Of a DNA stretch of 64,000 bases, positions 10,685 through 21,260 are shown piece by piece. Origin of the DNA: Odobenus rosmarus divergens (Eukaryota; Chordata; Mammalia; Carnivora; Odobenidae). Made by a program: the position numbers and the translations under genes. Below the pieces are notes generated by a model that was given only the letters and a program-made list of their open reading frames with translations, had not been told where the DNA came from and did no database searches. Every line of letters starts with the position of its first letter. Position 1 is the stretch's first letter. The DNA lies in the NCBI RefSeq assembly GCF_000321225.1, contig NW_004451410.1, positions 248,001 to 312,000 of the forward strand, read 5' to 3'.

Positions 10685-10885
10685 CTTGGAGGTCAGAGAT
10701 ATGCTTTCTATTCCAATTGCTCTGTTCCTAACCAGCCTTGTGAGGTCACTTGCCTTTGGCAAGTCACAATCTCCCCAGGCTTTAACTTTGTTGTCTGTGA
10801 AGTGGGAATAATTCACAAGCTGACACAAACTGCCTGAAAGACTAAAATGGTTCATTGACAAGGTGACTTGCCATGTGCAAAGCCA
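10685..10885 (+). repeat. MIR SINE
   Basis: TTCTATTCCAATTGCTCTG, GTCACTTGCCTTTGGCAAGT, ACTTTGTTGTCTGTGAAGTG, GGAATAATTCACA and CCTGAAAGACTAAAATGG follow MIR order through the T-rich and GGGATAATA segments. Confidence 0.7.
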
Positions 10886-11608
10886 CACCACAAATTTAAA
10901 TTACTGGTTTTCCTTCAATCCTTAAATAAGCTTTAAAGTAACCCTCTCATTCAAGAAACTCTAAAGAACTGGAAAACGTGGTTTTTTCTCTTGTTACTCA
11001 GAATGCCCTGGTTCTTTCCTCCTACAAGGCCAGTGAATGTCATGTATAACTTTGAACATCAGTCCCCATGGCCTTCAGAAACTGGGGTAGCTTTGAGCTC
11101 ACTCAAGGCCCTTGCAGAAAACCCTCTAGCAAATAGGGAGTTGGTGATGGATACGTCCCCTCCCAGGTCACAGTGCTGGAAGCCAGGCACAAGGCATGGG
11201 GATGAGGTGCTGCAATGACCCTTCTTCTCATCAGAAACTCTGCCCAGTGCCAAGACCTGCCAGGTTGGGAATTGCAGGTGACAGCAGTACCAGAAAAGTC
11301 TGCAGCCATCAGGATCACTGCCCTTGCCTGGGGCCTGTCCTCACTGTTTAAGAAATCGGCAATTTACTCTGCAGAATGCTTTTCAGACTAGGGGAGAATT
11401 CCCTGAGTGTCCACTATTTCCCAACTCCTGACATTGTTTGTAAACACTGTTGCTCACTACCGCTATTAGATGAGGTGAATAAACCCATCTATTGAGCTTT
11501 ATAGAAAGACAAAGTGTGCTTAGGGTCACAGCCATTTAGAAATGTACGTGCTATAGCTCTTGAGCCTCCACCTGCACATTCATCCCCTGGGACACATCTC
11601 CCAAGTAT
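10886..11608. other. Unique sequence
   Basis: No gene or repeat recognised. Open frames reach only about 75 codons. Confidence 0.4.
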
Positions 11609-12215
11609 ACTGCCTCGGTTTTTTTGTTTTTGTTTTAATTAATTTTATTATGTTAGTCACCATACATTACATCATTGGTTTTTGATGTAGTGATCCATGA
11701 TTCATTGTTTGCGTATAACACCCAGTGCTCCATGCAGAACGTGCCCTCTTTAATACCCATCACCAGGCTAACCCATCCCCCACCCCCTCCCCTCTAGAAC
11801 CCTCAGTTTGTTTCTCAGAGTCCATCGTCTCTCATGGTTCGTCTCCCCCTCCGATTTCCCCCCTTCATTTCTCCCTCCCTACTATCTTCTTTTTTTTTTT
11901 TAACATATATTGCATTATTTGTTTCAGAGGTACAGTTCTGTGATTCAACAGTCTTGCACAATCCACAGCGCTCACCATAGCACATACCCTCCCCAATGTC
12001 TATCACCCAGCCACCCCCTCCCTCCCACCCCACCCCCATTCCAGCAACCCTCGGTTTGTTTCCTGAGATTAAGAATTCCTCATATCAGTGAGGTCATATG
12101 ATACATGTCTTTCTCTGATCGACTTATTTCACTTAGCATAATACCCTCTAGTTCTATCCATGTCATTGCAAATGGCAAAATTTTGGGGTTTTTTGATGGC
12201 TGTGTAATATTCCAT

Positions 12216-12249
<34 letters not shown>

Positions 12250-12421
12250 CACACACACCACATCTTCTTTATCCATTCATCTGTTGATGGACATCTTGGC
12301 TCTTTCCATAGTTTGGCTATTGTAGACATTGCTGTTATATAAACATTGGGGTGCATGTACCCCTTTGGATCACTACATTTGTATCTTTGGGGTAAATACC
12401 CCAGTATGCACTGCCTAGTTT
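11609..12421 (-). mobile_element. Young carnivore L1, 5'-truncated, antisense, with target duplication
   Basis: The L1 body lies at about 11621-12409, flanked by ACTGCCTCGGTT (11609-11620) and ACTGCCTAGTTT (12410-12421), 10 of 12 bases equal. On the minus strand about the last 90 codons of ORF2 (reverse transcriptase protein) can be read: GIYPKDTNVVI, then CTPMFITAMSTIAKLWKEP, RCPSTDEWIKKMW and MEYYTAIKKPQNFA. A TG/TA microsatellite has expanded inside. The 3' UTR follows, with pyrimidine-rich runs and the terminal TACATTACATCATTGG. It cannot encode a working element. Confidence 0.9.
12216..12258 (+). repeat. (TG)n(TA)n(CA)n microsatellite inside L1
   Basis: Alternating TG, then TA, then CA steps inside the L1 ORF2 tail, at the point where young carnivore and other mammalian L1 copies often expand (the WYIYTMEYY region). 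Potential Z-DNA/cruciform former. Confidence 0.9.
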
Positions 12422-13334
12422 AAGAGAATCTGTAACAAAAGCTCCATTACCCTTAAGTCTTTCCAAGCTCAGAACACTGTACCAATGCCAAGAGATATGG
12501 GACCTGGAGACCTGGAAACATTCCAACCTCAGTCCCCGAAGGTGATCCCTACCTCTGATCCTGAAAACCAGCAACTAGAGTTTTGCACATTGTTTTCTGA
12601 ACTTGTAATATATACATTTCTTTTGCAAGGAAATTCTGGGGTCAAACTTATACAATTATAACACTATTTTCCTTCAAACTTCTCCCATGTAGTTTAAATA
12701 AAGCCAACAATCTCAGAATGTATTCAATGAAACCAGCTGCTTTCACAGCATTGAATTATGTGTAGGACCACAGTGTCACCATTGCTTTACATGTTCATCA
12801 TAAGCCATGAGTTATAAGTTGCTTAAGGCTTTATTCTCCCCTCCTTTCAAAGCTACAGGTAATACTGCAGTTAATTTTGCATTTCAACCCAGAGTCTGGT
12901 GTTTTGTTTTGTTCTGTTCTGTTTTTATGCATCATTCCCTTGTGAACTTTGGGAAGATATGATAAAATAAACAAGATGAATGCCTGTGGTATGGTATCTG
13001 ATCCTTGAAATAGTTAGTGATGATGATATGATGATGACTGTAATTTGAAGGTTACAAAAATCCATGGGGACAAATGCTTCTATAGTAAAAATACAATTGG
13101 AGCAAAGTGTAGAGTTTCAGTAGAGAAATTCTAATATGAAGCATCATCTATTGCACTGATTGCAACTAATTAAAACCACTTCATTAATTATGTTGCCATC
13201 TATAGAAAACATGGAAATTTTTATTTTTGGTAGCAAAGAGACATAAGTGAGGTCATAAGTGTTTGCTGTACGTGTTCATTATAAATCACTAAAAAAAAAA
13301 TCATAAGTGAGGTCATTGGTATTCCCAGTAATAA
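12422..13334. other. AT-rich unique sequence
   Basis: No gene or repeat recognised. It holds a TTTTGTTCTG-type low-complexity patch near 12903-12926 and two copies of TCATAAGTGAGGTCAT-like text near 13244-13318 (about 60 bp apart), perhaps a local duplication. Confidence 0.4.
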
Positions 13335-13440
13335 GAGCCAGGATTTACTGAACATCCCCCAGTTGTAAGGCATAGTGCTATGTTCTCTAGGGAGTGCAAT
13401 GATAAACAAGACATAAGTTTTACCCTTAAGACCATTCTGG
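13335..13440 (-). repeat. L2 3' end fragment, antisense
   Basis: GATTTACTGAACATCCCCCAG, AAGGCATAGTGCTATGTTC and GCAATGATAAACAAGACATA match the reversed L2 tail in order. Confidence 0.6.
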
Positions 13441-13830
13441 AATGGAAGATGGAAGAAAAGACAGAATGCAAAGAGTGCTAATGAGAAACACAGCCACTGT
13501 GTTTGGGATGACAGGGAGGGAGGGATAAATGAAATCTGACTCTGGTGTGGTAAGAAAATATTTCAGAGAAGGAGTGGACTTCCTGCCATGGAAGAAAGGA
13601 GGGAGAAGCTGGTAGAGGGGCAGCTCACATAGGTGTGTGTAGGGAACACAGGAAGTCTGTTTTGCTGGAGTTTAGACCAGACACAAGCTAGAAGGGAGAC
13701 TATAAAGTTTCAGTTATACAAGATGAATAAGCTCTTGAGATGTGGTGTACAACACAGGGCCTACAGTTAACAATACAGCACTGTGCACTTAAAAATTTAA
13801 TAGAGTAAATCTCATATTAAAAGTTCTTAC

Positions 13831-14574
13831 TACATTGGAACATTGTTTACAATAGCCAAATTAGGGAGGCAGCCCAGGTATCCATCGATAGATGAATGGA
13901 TAAAGATGTGGTATGTGTGTGTATATATATATATATATATAAAGTGGAATATTATTTAGCCATTAAAGAAGAATGACATCTTGCCATTTGCAACAACATG
14001 GAGCTAGAGAGTATTATGCTAAGCAAAATAAGTCCATCAGAGCCAGACAAATACCATATGGTTTCACTCACATATGGAATTTAGGAAACAAAACAAATGA
14101 GCAAAGAAAAAAAAAAGAGAGAGACAAACCAAGACACAGACTCTTAACTATAGAGAACAAACTGGGGCACCTAGGTGGCTCAGTCAGTTAAGCATCTGAC
14201 TCTTGATTTAGGCTTCGGTCATGATCTCAGGATTGTGAGATTGAGTCCTGCATGGGGCTTCTCACTGGGCATTCAGCCTGCTTAATATTCTCTCTCTTCC
14301 TTTCCTTCTGCCCCTCCTTGCCCCCCTCCCTCTCTCTCTAAACAAACAAATAATTAAAAACAACAAAAAACCTATAGAGAACAAACAGAGATTTACCAGA
14401 GGGGAGGCGGGTGGGGAGATGGGGAAAGTAGGTGGTGGGAATTAAGAATACCCTTGTCAGGAGGAGCACCGGGTGGTGTACAGAAGTGCTGAATCACTGT
14501 ATTATACACCTGAAACTAATATAACACTCTATGTTAACTATACTGGAATTAAAACAAAAAAAAATAATAAAAAA
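13831..14574 (+). mobile_element. Younger carnivore L1 3' end, interrupted by a SINE
   Basis: It starts inside the ORF2 end (TTGTTTACAATAGCCAAATT, CATCGATAGATGAATGGATA, GTGGAATATTATTTAGCCAT) and runs through CCATATGGTTTCACTCACAT to the carnivore L1 end ATTATACACCTGAAACTAAT, TATGTTAACTATACTGGAAT, A-rich. The flanks AAAAGTTCTTAC (13819-13830) and AGGAGTTCTCAC (14575-14586) look like a decayed target duplication in the older L1. It holds a (TG)(TA) microsatellite at 13913-13940. Confidence 0.85.
14148..14386 (+). mobile_element. Can-SINE (SINEC) copy 5, perfect 15-bp target duplication, nested in L1
   Basis: SINE body 14163-14371 flanked by identical CTATAGAGAACAAAC at 14148-14162 and 14372-14386. 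The head is GGGGCACCTAGGTGGCTCAG. The tail is AAACAAACAAATAATTAAAA. The host L1 text continues cleanly across it. Confidence 0.97.
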
Positions 14575-14726
14575 AGGAGTTCTCACACAAAAAAGAAAGG
14601 GACACATGGAATCTTTTGGAGGTGAAGGACATATCTATTACCTTGAGTGTGGCAATGATTTCCTGGTTCATGCATATGTACAAACTCATCAAACAGCATA
14701 TGTTAAATATGTGCAATTTTGTGTAT

Positions 14727-14960
14727 ATCAACTATATCCTTTCTTTTTAGATTTTTATTATTATTATTTATTTATTCGACAGAGAGAGACAGCGAGAGAA
14801 GGAACACAAGCAGGGGGAGTGGGAGAGGGAGAAGCAGGCTTCCCGCCGAGCAGGGAGCCCGATGCGGGGCTCCATCCCAGGACCCTGAGATCATGACCTG
14901 AGCCGAAGGCAGACGCTTAACGACTGAGCCACCCAGGAGCCCCGATCAACTATATCCTTT
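14727..14960 (-). mobile_element. Can-SINE (SINEC) copy 6, perfect 16-bp target duplication
   Basis: SINE body 14743-14944 in antisense, flanked by identical ATCAACTATATCCTTT at 14727-14742 and 14945-14960. It is of the ACACAAGCAGGGGGAGTGGG type and is well preserved (GCCGAGCAGGGAGCCCGATG, CTGAGCCGAAGGCAGACG). It sits in the tail of the old L1M. Confidence 0.97.
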
Positions 14961-14978
14961 AAAAAAAGTAAAGAAAAA

Positions 14979-17439
14979 CCCATGCTAGTTGCATTGGTCA
15001 GTTCTTCTCCAGACACAAGGCCTGATATGCTTGGTCACTGCATCGACTTAAGATGTTTCTTAGTCTTAATACATGTGAAAAACCAGCATGATGCAATTAT
15101 AAATGACAGGAAAAATATGAAATTAACAGTAATTTTAATTAGGTTAAAGTTTATGTTCTGGTACATAAAGGAATCTCTTCTTTTAACTATGAAAAAAGAA
15201 AAATTTGCTCACAAGAAAGCAGACAGTTGTCCCTTGTTGGGCAAATACTTAAGGAATAGCCATTCACAGGGGTCCACCTGGGGCACCTGCCTATCTGGCA
15301 TTGCTCCCGTCCCAGTGGGCCCCAGATGCAATGGTGCGTGCCTTTCCTAATCAGGCCCTGTGTGACCCTCCCTTCTGAATTAGGGCAGTTCTCCTATTCA
15401 GGAAAGAAGTCTTCCGTGTTGGGGTGAGCCCAAATCAGTAAGGAGTGGGTCAGAGAGAAACCCCTGCCTGCATGATGTTCTGTTGCGTTTGCTCTTGCTC
15501 TTCCCAGGGCCCATACAGCAGCAAAAAAAGAAAACAAACAAACAAACAAACAAACAAAAAACGGACCAAGAAAGTACTCCCGCAGAGCGGGGGCAGTGTG
15601 CCCAGCAGCCCTTCCAGGTGGCTTCAGGGCTGGTGATGTGCCAGGATCAGCATTCCAGTCACCCTCCCGGACCTGCCTTCTCAGAAGTGCACCTGTACGT
15701 CATGACAGCTGTGCTGTGTCTCCCAGGCTGGCCCGCCGGCCATCGGCCAGCCCATGCTGAGGTCTGTGGCTCACAGTGGAAGCCCCTCCACTTCCAGCAC
15801 CAATGTGTTCTTGGCCTATTTTGCTTTTCCTTTAGTCCTTTCTGTTTTTTCTAGAAGGAAGGTTTGAATGGCTGCTTTTGGTGTCCGTCTATTCTGGAAC
15901 CCAGTGTGATTCTGACCCCAGTTCCATTCTGACCAGCCCTGTGTCTCAGGGTCTGTCGTGGTCAGTCCCCATTCGGAGGACTGACCAGGTGAGGGGTTTA
16001 AACTAGAGGAGCGACTGGCCCCCAGGGCTCTAGAATTAGTGCCTTCTAAGACCCTGTCTTGTTTGCGTGCTCGCTCTCATGTTGCAGGTGACACCCCAGG
16101 TAGACACACTGGGTTATTGTCCTAACAGGGGAGGTGGCTTTGCATTTAGCCGTCCCCACTCATGTGCCCCTGTGACAAAGAGCACAGGTCCCGAGAGCAG
16201 GGCTGCAGCCCCTGGGGCAGCCAAGGGATCAGGGAGGAAGGCTCCCAGGGCCTCCCTCCCACCACACACACACATTTCTTTTCACCTAACGGTAAATGTT
16301 TAATGAAGGGATGGAGAGACAGAACATATTTTTAGGCACTGTTAGAACAAAGAGACAACTGAAAGGAATTCTGTAATTTTAAATCCAGATACAAGAAGAA
16401 AGCCTAAATGTTTATTTTCAGACATTACGAGTAACTACCGTGTTTAGGAGCCAGGGGTAAGAATTTATGGTGATTGTTTTATTTGAAACCAGTGGGTAGA
16501 GCAGTCGACATCTGCACACGAGAATTTCCCTCCACAGCCTTCTAAGAATAACACAGCTCAAGTTCCATGAACGGCGATTTATCACACCAGCGTGAGAGCC
16601 CCTTGGTGGCACGGGGCTTGGCGAGGAGAAGGCTGGCAGCGAACAGAGTAGATAACTCAGGGAACAGAATCAGAAAGAGGATTTCTGACTTCTCTGCTTC
16701 TTGGCACCTAAATGCTATTGTCCCATGGCTGAAGATTCCAGAGTTGGGACATAAGAAGACCTAGGAAGACCGTCTAGGTCAAGATTCATCTTCAGCTTTG
16801 CAAATAGTCGGAGGGCAAAGACAAAGGGAAGTGGGTGAGATGGGGACTCAGGAATAAATAACAAGTAGGCATAGATGGAGTAGATTATGTATCCAACTGG
16901 AGGTCAGGGGGAAGGAGACGATTCTAGTTAACTTATCTGAAATTTATCCAAGAGACAACTTTGCTGCAGTTCAGGCCCATAGGACCATTTTGTCGGGAGG
17001 AAGAAGGAAGAGTCACGGCATTCAGGGGACATGACTGACATGCAGAAGGGGCTTTATCACCCCCGCCATGCACCACGCCTAAGGATGGCCTTAGACATTT
17101 TGAGTTTAGAGAGCAGATTCACTGAGAAGTATTATGTTTTGATCTTGTTCTTTGGTGGTAGAGATGAGTGTAGTTGCGATAGAAGGACCGGTGGCCCCCC
17201 ACCACTGGCGGAGCCTTCTGGAACAGGAGCTGTGTCTTCTCCCTCCCCCTGGGAGCTGGCAGGCACTGAGAGAATCCACAGCTGCACAGCTGGGCACTGG
17301 GAGAGTGTGGAATGGGCCTGGAACCAGGCCCATTAGGCACTGGCGTCATTATTGTGTGAAACTTTGCTAACTCACATGACTCATTTAAAAATGTTGTTTT
17401 AACATTTTCTTAAATACTGTTAAAACACTGTTTAATTTT
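14979..17439. other. Unique sequence, nothing definite
   Basis: No gene or interspersed repeat is recognised, apart from an (AAAC)n run at 15531-15560. Open frames of up to 123 codons (near 15483-15854) have no domain. Repeats older than I can detect by eye may be present. Confidence 0.35.
15531..15560 (+). repeat. (AAAC)n microsatellite
   Basis: About seven AAAC units with an A-rich edge (GCAAAAAAAG upstream). No retroposon body is visible directly upstream. Confidence 0.9.
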
Positions 17440-17873
17440 TTTTTAAGTGCAAGGTAAATACATACAATGAAATATTTATTATTTAGCCTTAATGAAGAAG
17501 ACAATTGTGCTCCATTAACAACATGGATGAACTTGGAGGCCATTTTTCTAAGTGACATGAACCAGTCCCAGAAGGAAAAATACTGCACACCTCCACTCAT
17601 GCGAGGTGAAGAAAACAGTCACACACAGAGAATCAGAGACTACAATGGTGGTCGCCAGGGCCTGTGGGATGCAAACCGGAGGTTGCTAATCCATGGGCAT
17701 AAAGCCTCATTACACAAGTTGAAGATGAATAGGTCCAGAGATCTGCTGTAAGACGCAGTACCTGATATTGAACAATACTTGCTCATACACTTCAAAATTT
17801 CTTAAGAGAGTAGATCTCATGTGTTCTTATCACATAAATAAAGTAAAATAAAATAAAATAAAATAAAATAAAA
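17440..17873 (+). mobile_element. L1M LINE 3' end, old
   Basis: ORF2 end and 3' UTR in order: CAATGAAATATTTATTATTT, AACAACATGGATGAACTTGG, CACATGGAATC-region equivalent CACTCATGCGAGGTG, TACAATGGTGGTCGCCAGGG, TTGAAGATGAATAGGTCCAG and AGAGAGTAGATCTCATGTG. It ends in an (AAAAT)n tail at 17842-17873. Too diverged to encode protein. Confidence 0.8.
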
Positions 17874-18271
17874 GTGTAAGGTGTTATCATATTAGTGAAT
17901 GAATGGATAGAAACTGTGGCAAGTTATCTACCCCATGACTGTTGGGGGTGGGGGGGTCCCACAGCCTTAGACCCCTGAGTTCTGCTGGGGCTATTTGGCA
18001 ATTTGGGCCTACCCACACTTTCAGCAATAAGCCACCTACAGGTGTTTATGCCCCTCTCACAAATGAAGGGCACTCTTTAGAGCTGGCTTCATAAGAAGTC
18101 AGGGCAAAAAAAATGATTTGGCCGGCACTGTCCACAGAATCAAAGTAACTCTTCTTCCTGTCCTGCCCACCCTAAGCCAATCCCTTCTCTTCAAGGCATG
18201 GAACGCACTGGGTCTTGGCCCCCGTGACTTGACCAAAGCCACCAGACATGAGGTTAAAAATCTATTCAGTA
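17874..18271. other. Unique sequence
   Basis: Nothing recognised between the L1M and the following SINE. It contains a G-rich run near 17945-17957. Confidence 0.4.
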
Positions 18272-18431
18272 GGAGCGCCTGGGTGGCTCAGTCGGTTAGG
18301 CGTCTGCTTTCTCCTCAGGTCGTGATCCCATAGTCCTGGGATCGAGTCCCTCCTTGGGCTGCCTGCTCAGCAGGGAGTCTGCTTCTCCCTCTCCCTCTGC
18401 CCCCCTTCTCTCTCTCACTCTCTCTCGGAAA

Positions 18432-18466
<35 letters not shown>

Positions 18467-18480
18467 ATATCTTCTTAAAA
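18272..18480 (+). mobile_element. Can-SINE (SINEC) copy 7 with long (AAAT)n tail
   Basis: GGAGCGCCTGGGTGGCTCAG, GGTCGTGATCCCATAGTCC, GGGATCGAGTCCC and TGCCTGCTCAGCAGGGAGTC form the body. The tail has expanded to about ten AAAT units (18430-18470). Flanks TTAAAAATCTATTCAGTA and TTAAAAAATCAATTTGGTA may be a decayed target duplication. Confidence 0.93.
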
Positions 18481-18919
18481 AATCAATTTGGTAATGACTG
18501 TTCTTTTTCCCTTTCTTTTCCTCTCTATTGGCAATCAGTGCTCCCAGGAGAGAAATGTTGTCTTTGTTTCAACCCTGCAGGAATGTTCTAAGTAATCTTC
18601 CTGACGGTGAGTCACTGAGGCTTCTCTCATTTTCTAATTTTCTAATTCCCTTCCTCCCCCTACAACATGGCCAAGCACAGAATACGTGAGCAGGTCACCA
18701 ACACAGAGGGGCTAATGACTGACTGCATTCAGGAGACACAGTGTTGATGGCAGGTTAAGTTACTGGGTTTTCATGTGTGGATTCTGCTGGCATGAACAGG
18801 AAGTCAGGAACAGGGGAGACTGGATGGCCTAGAGCCATGTGAGGACTGGAGAGACTCAGCCTAAAATATGTAGTTTTTCTAATGAAACTGTTAAGTATCC
18901 ACTACATAAAAGAAATACT
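18481..18919. other. Unique sequence
   Basis: No gene or repeat recognised. Confidence 0.4.
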
Positions 18920-18985
18920 CTTGTAAAGGATGGAGCCTGCCACAGAGTAAGTACACAGTAAATGTTGGTTATTGTTGTCTTTATC
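18920..18985 (+). repeat. MIR 3' tail fragment
   Basis: GGAGCCTGCCACAGAGTAAG, TACACAGTAAATGTTGGTTA and TTGTTGTC match the MIR tail (GTGCCTGGCACATAGTAAGC, GCTCAATAAATGTTGGTTA). Confidence 0.7.
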
Positions 18986-19784
18986 AGGTCGGAAGATAAG
19001 AATAGGAATAAGACAGGAGGTCTCTGCCCTGAGGGTTAGGAATGAATGCAGTAAGCAGGCTCCAAAGGCACCCAGAAGGGGAGCCCAGGACACGGCTACT
19101 CATGGCTCATCAAAGGGCACATTAGCCAAACACCTCTGCCAGCCCACTAAGTTGCAAAGTTAAGAAAATTAAATTGGATCCCAATTGATTTTGCTGGAAA
19201 AAATTCTATATCATGAAAGTGGAATTTATATTCTGATCTTCAGAGACAGAGTACGACTATTCACGGCTTATCTTCTGAGGGAGCGCCTGCCCTGCAGACC
19301 CCAAGATCCTGGTTCCACCTCAGGCCCTCCTCTGTTCAAAAATGATTTCATGCAGTTTGCACTAAAAATTTCAAATAGTAGGAGCCAAAAAAATAAAAAA
19401 TAAAAATAAATAAATGAGCCAAGCTTAAAAAGTAGGTGAAAGAAAATTATGCTAGAAATCACAATTTAAGAGAAATCACTGCAATGGAATATAAACTTTA
19501 ATTCTGAATTTGCAGATGGTCAGAACCAAAAGAGAAACACTGTTTGCATGCAAATTATTGTCTGGTAAGAGAAAGCAAGCAATTCATGGAAAGACATACA
19601 TTTTACTGCCCAATTATTATTTCTGGGCAGTAAAAATTCATTATTCATTCATTATTTTGTTTGGCATATATTTGATATGGCCATGTGATAACAGGCAGTG
19701 TTCTAGAAGCTACCTGCCTAAAACAAAAGGAGGTCCCTCGGTTCATAAAACTAGTTGGCAGGCAGGGGAGAGAGAGGGGTCTGA
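18986..19784. other. Unique, AT-rich sequence
   Basis: Nothing definite. AGATCCTGGTTCCACCTCAG near 19305 does not extend into a recognisable repeat. Confidence 0.35.
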
Positions 19785-19960
19785 GGTAAAATTCCAACCA
19801 GCTGTGCCAGTAAGCAGAGCTGTGTGACCCTGTACAAGTTACTCTCCAGAGATTTTAAGAAATGAAATAAAATGAAGTGAAATGAAGATCTGAAGAAACA
19901 AAATAAGATACTGAGTGCAATGCATAGACCACAGTACCACAGTAGGCATGCTTTAATTAG
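19785..19960 (+). repeat. MIR SINE, diverged
   Basis: AAATTCCAACCAGCTGTGCC, AGAGCTGTGTGACCCTGTAC and AAGTTACTCTCCAG fit MIR. A purine/AT-rich insert (AAATGAAATAAAATGAAGTG) replaces the middle. CATAGACCACAGTACCACAG and TAGGCATGC may be the tail. A T run follows at 19967-19980. Confidence 0.6.
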
Positions 19961-21129
19961 TTGCCTTTTTTTTTTTTTTTGGTACTTTCACTATTGTCAC
20001 TATTAGCAGTCATTCACTATTTTAACAGGAAAGAATATTCTAGAAGATACCTGGGCATAGGTTTTGACAAGGGAATAAATGAGTTCAGAATAGCCATAAA
20101 TTTATCTCCTCACCCTTTTGACTAAAGCCAGACCTTGTTGACTAAACAAGCATGGGCTTCTCTTGCTAGTTCTAGGAAACACTACAAGCCAAACAGGGCT
20201 CCCTATTTCTGGGGCCTGTCTAAAATCACGGCTACATGCAGGCACCACCCCCAACATCTGGCCTTCCGAAACTCTCCAGTTGAAGCCTCATGAGCAATGC
20301 CCACTGATAAGCGTATGAGATTTTAAGTTTCTTGTGGGTGGGAGAGGGAAGAGTCAGCCCCTCTTTTCTGTGATCTATTTCTTGGATGACCATCATTTAC
20401 CCACACACCAGACATCCCTGTAAGAGCAGCTCTCCATCCCCAGTCGGAGAACCCCCTTTCTCAAAACACAGGCGAGAGGAGGATTCCACGACCAGAGTAC
20501 TTTGGCTCCCCGTAATACAAATCGTCGTTTTGTTTTTGGAGTGGAAAACAGTGCCCTAAGTAACAGTACTTGAATAACACCCCTATAAGAGGGAAGTTAG
20601 AATACCCCCAAAAGGATCACTGTTAGAGTGAAGCTGGACTCTGAACAAGGTGAAGGGGATCAATGAGTCTAGATAACTTCGTGTTCTTTTCTTACTTTGG
20701 TCCTTTGTTAATGTTGCCTCAACCACAGCCCCCTCAGGGAGAAGGGGCCAGATGTGACTGCAAGCCCTGAGTAAGCCCTCTCACTCAGCAGCGGGCCAGC
20801 GACCAGCCGGACCCGGACTCCCCCGCCAAAATATGCAGGGTTAGGGGAACGGTTGGTTCTTTCATCCGCTCTTTCATTCCACAGATAATTCTGGGAAGGC
20901 CAGCATAAGCCAAAACAGCTATTGTTACCGAAAGAAAGGCCCTTACACCCTCTCAGAGCTTTAAGAATGGAGATGGGCAACAGGATGGTACCTGGAAATG
21001 GTTTACTTCTTGCTCTCTGAAACTCTTCCCAACCCTTGCCCACCCCCACCAAGTGCTCCCAAAACACCTGCAGTACTTTTTCTCTGGTAAGGCACTTGTG
21101 ACATCACACTATAATTATTTAATATGTTC
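19961..21129. other. Unassigned sequence
   Basis: No repeat family is recognised. A minus-strand frame of 119 codons (20708-21067) has no identifiable domain and no supporting context. Confidence 0.35.
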
Positions 21130-21260
21130 TTACGTCCTTAAATCACTGCATACGTGATCAGCTCCTTGTGGGGAGAAAAATATAAGATGAATCCTGCTGT
21201 GTCAAGTGCTCAACACAAAGCTCATCACATAATAGGTCCTGGACATCTGTGAATGGTTCC
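21130..21260 (+). repeat. L2 3' end fragment
   Basis: AAATCACTGCATACGTGATC, AGCTCCTTGTGGGGAGA, GCTCAACACAAAGCTCATCA and CATAATAGGTCCTGGACATC follow the L2 tail order (AAGCTCCATGAGGGCAGG, GCCTGGCACATAGTAGGTGC). Confidence 0.5.

Larger units (their letters stand above)
13690..14978 (+). mobile_element. Old L1M (L1MB-like) 3' end split by later insertions
   Basis: Three pieces in order form one old L1 3' end: 13690-13830 (GATGAATAAGCTCTTGAGAT, CTACAGTTAACAATACAG), 14575-14742 (GGCAATGATTTCCTGGTTCA, TGCATATGTACAAACTCATC, AAATATGTGCAATTTTGTGT) and the tail after 14960. A younger L1 separates the first two pieces, and a SINE separates the last two. No coding capacity. Confidence 0.8.

Noticed and set aside
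20708..21067. 119-codon minus-strand frame
   Set aside because: No domain or neighbour context; consistent with chance.
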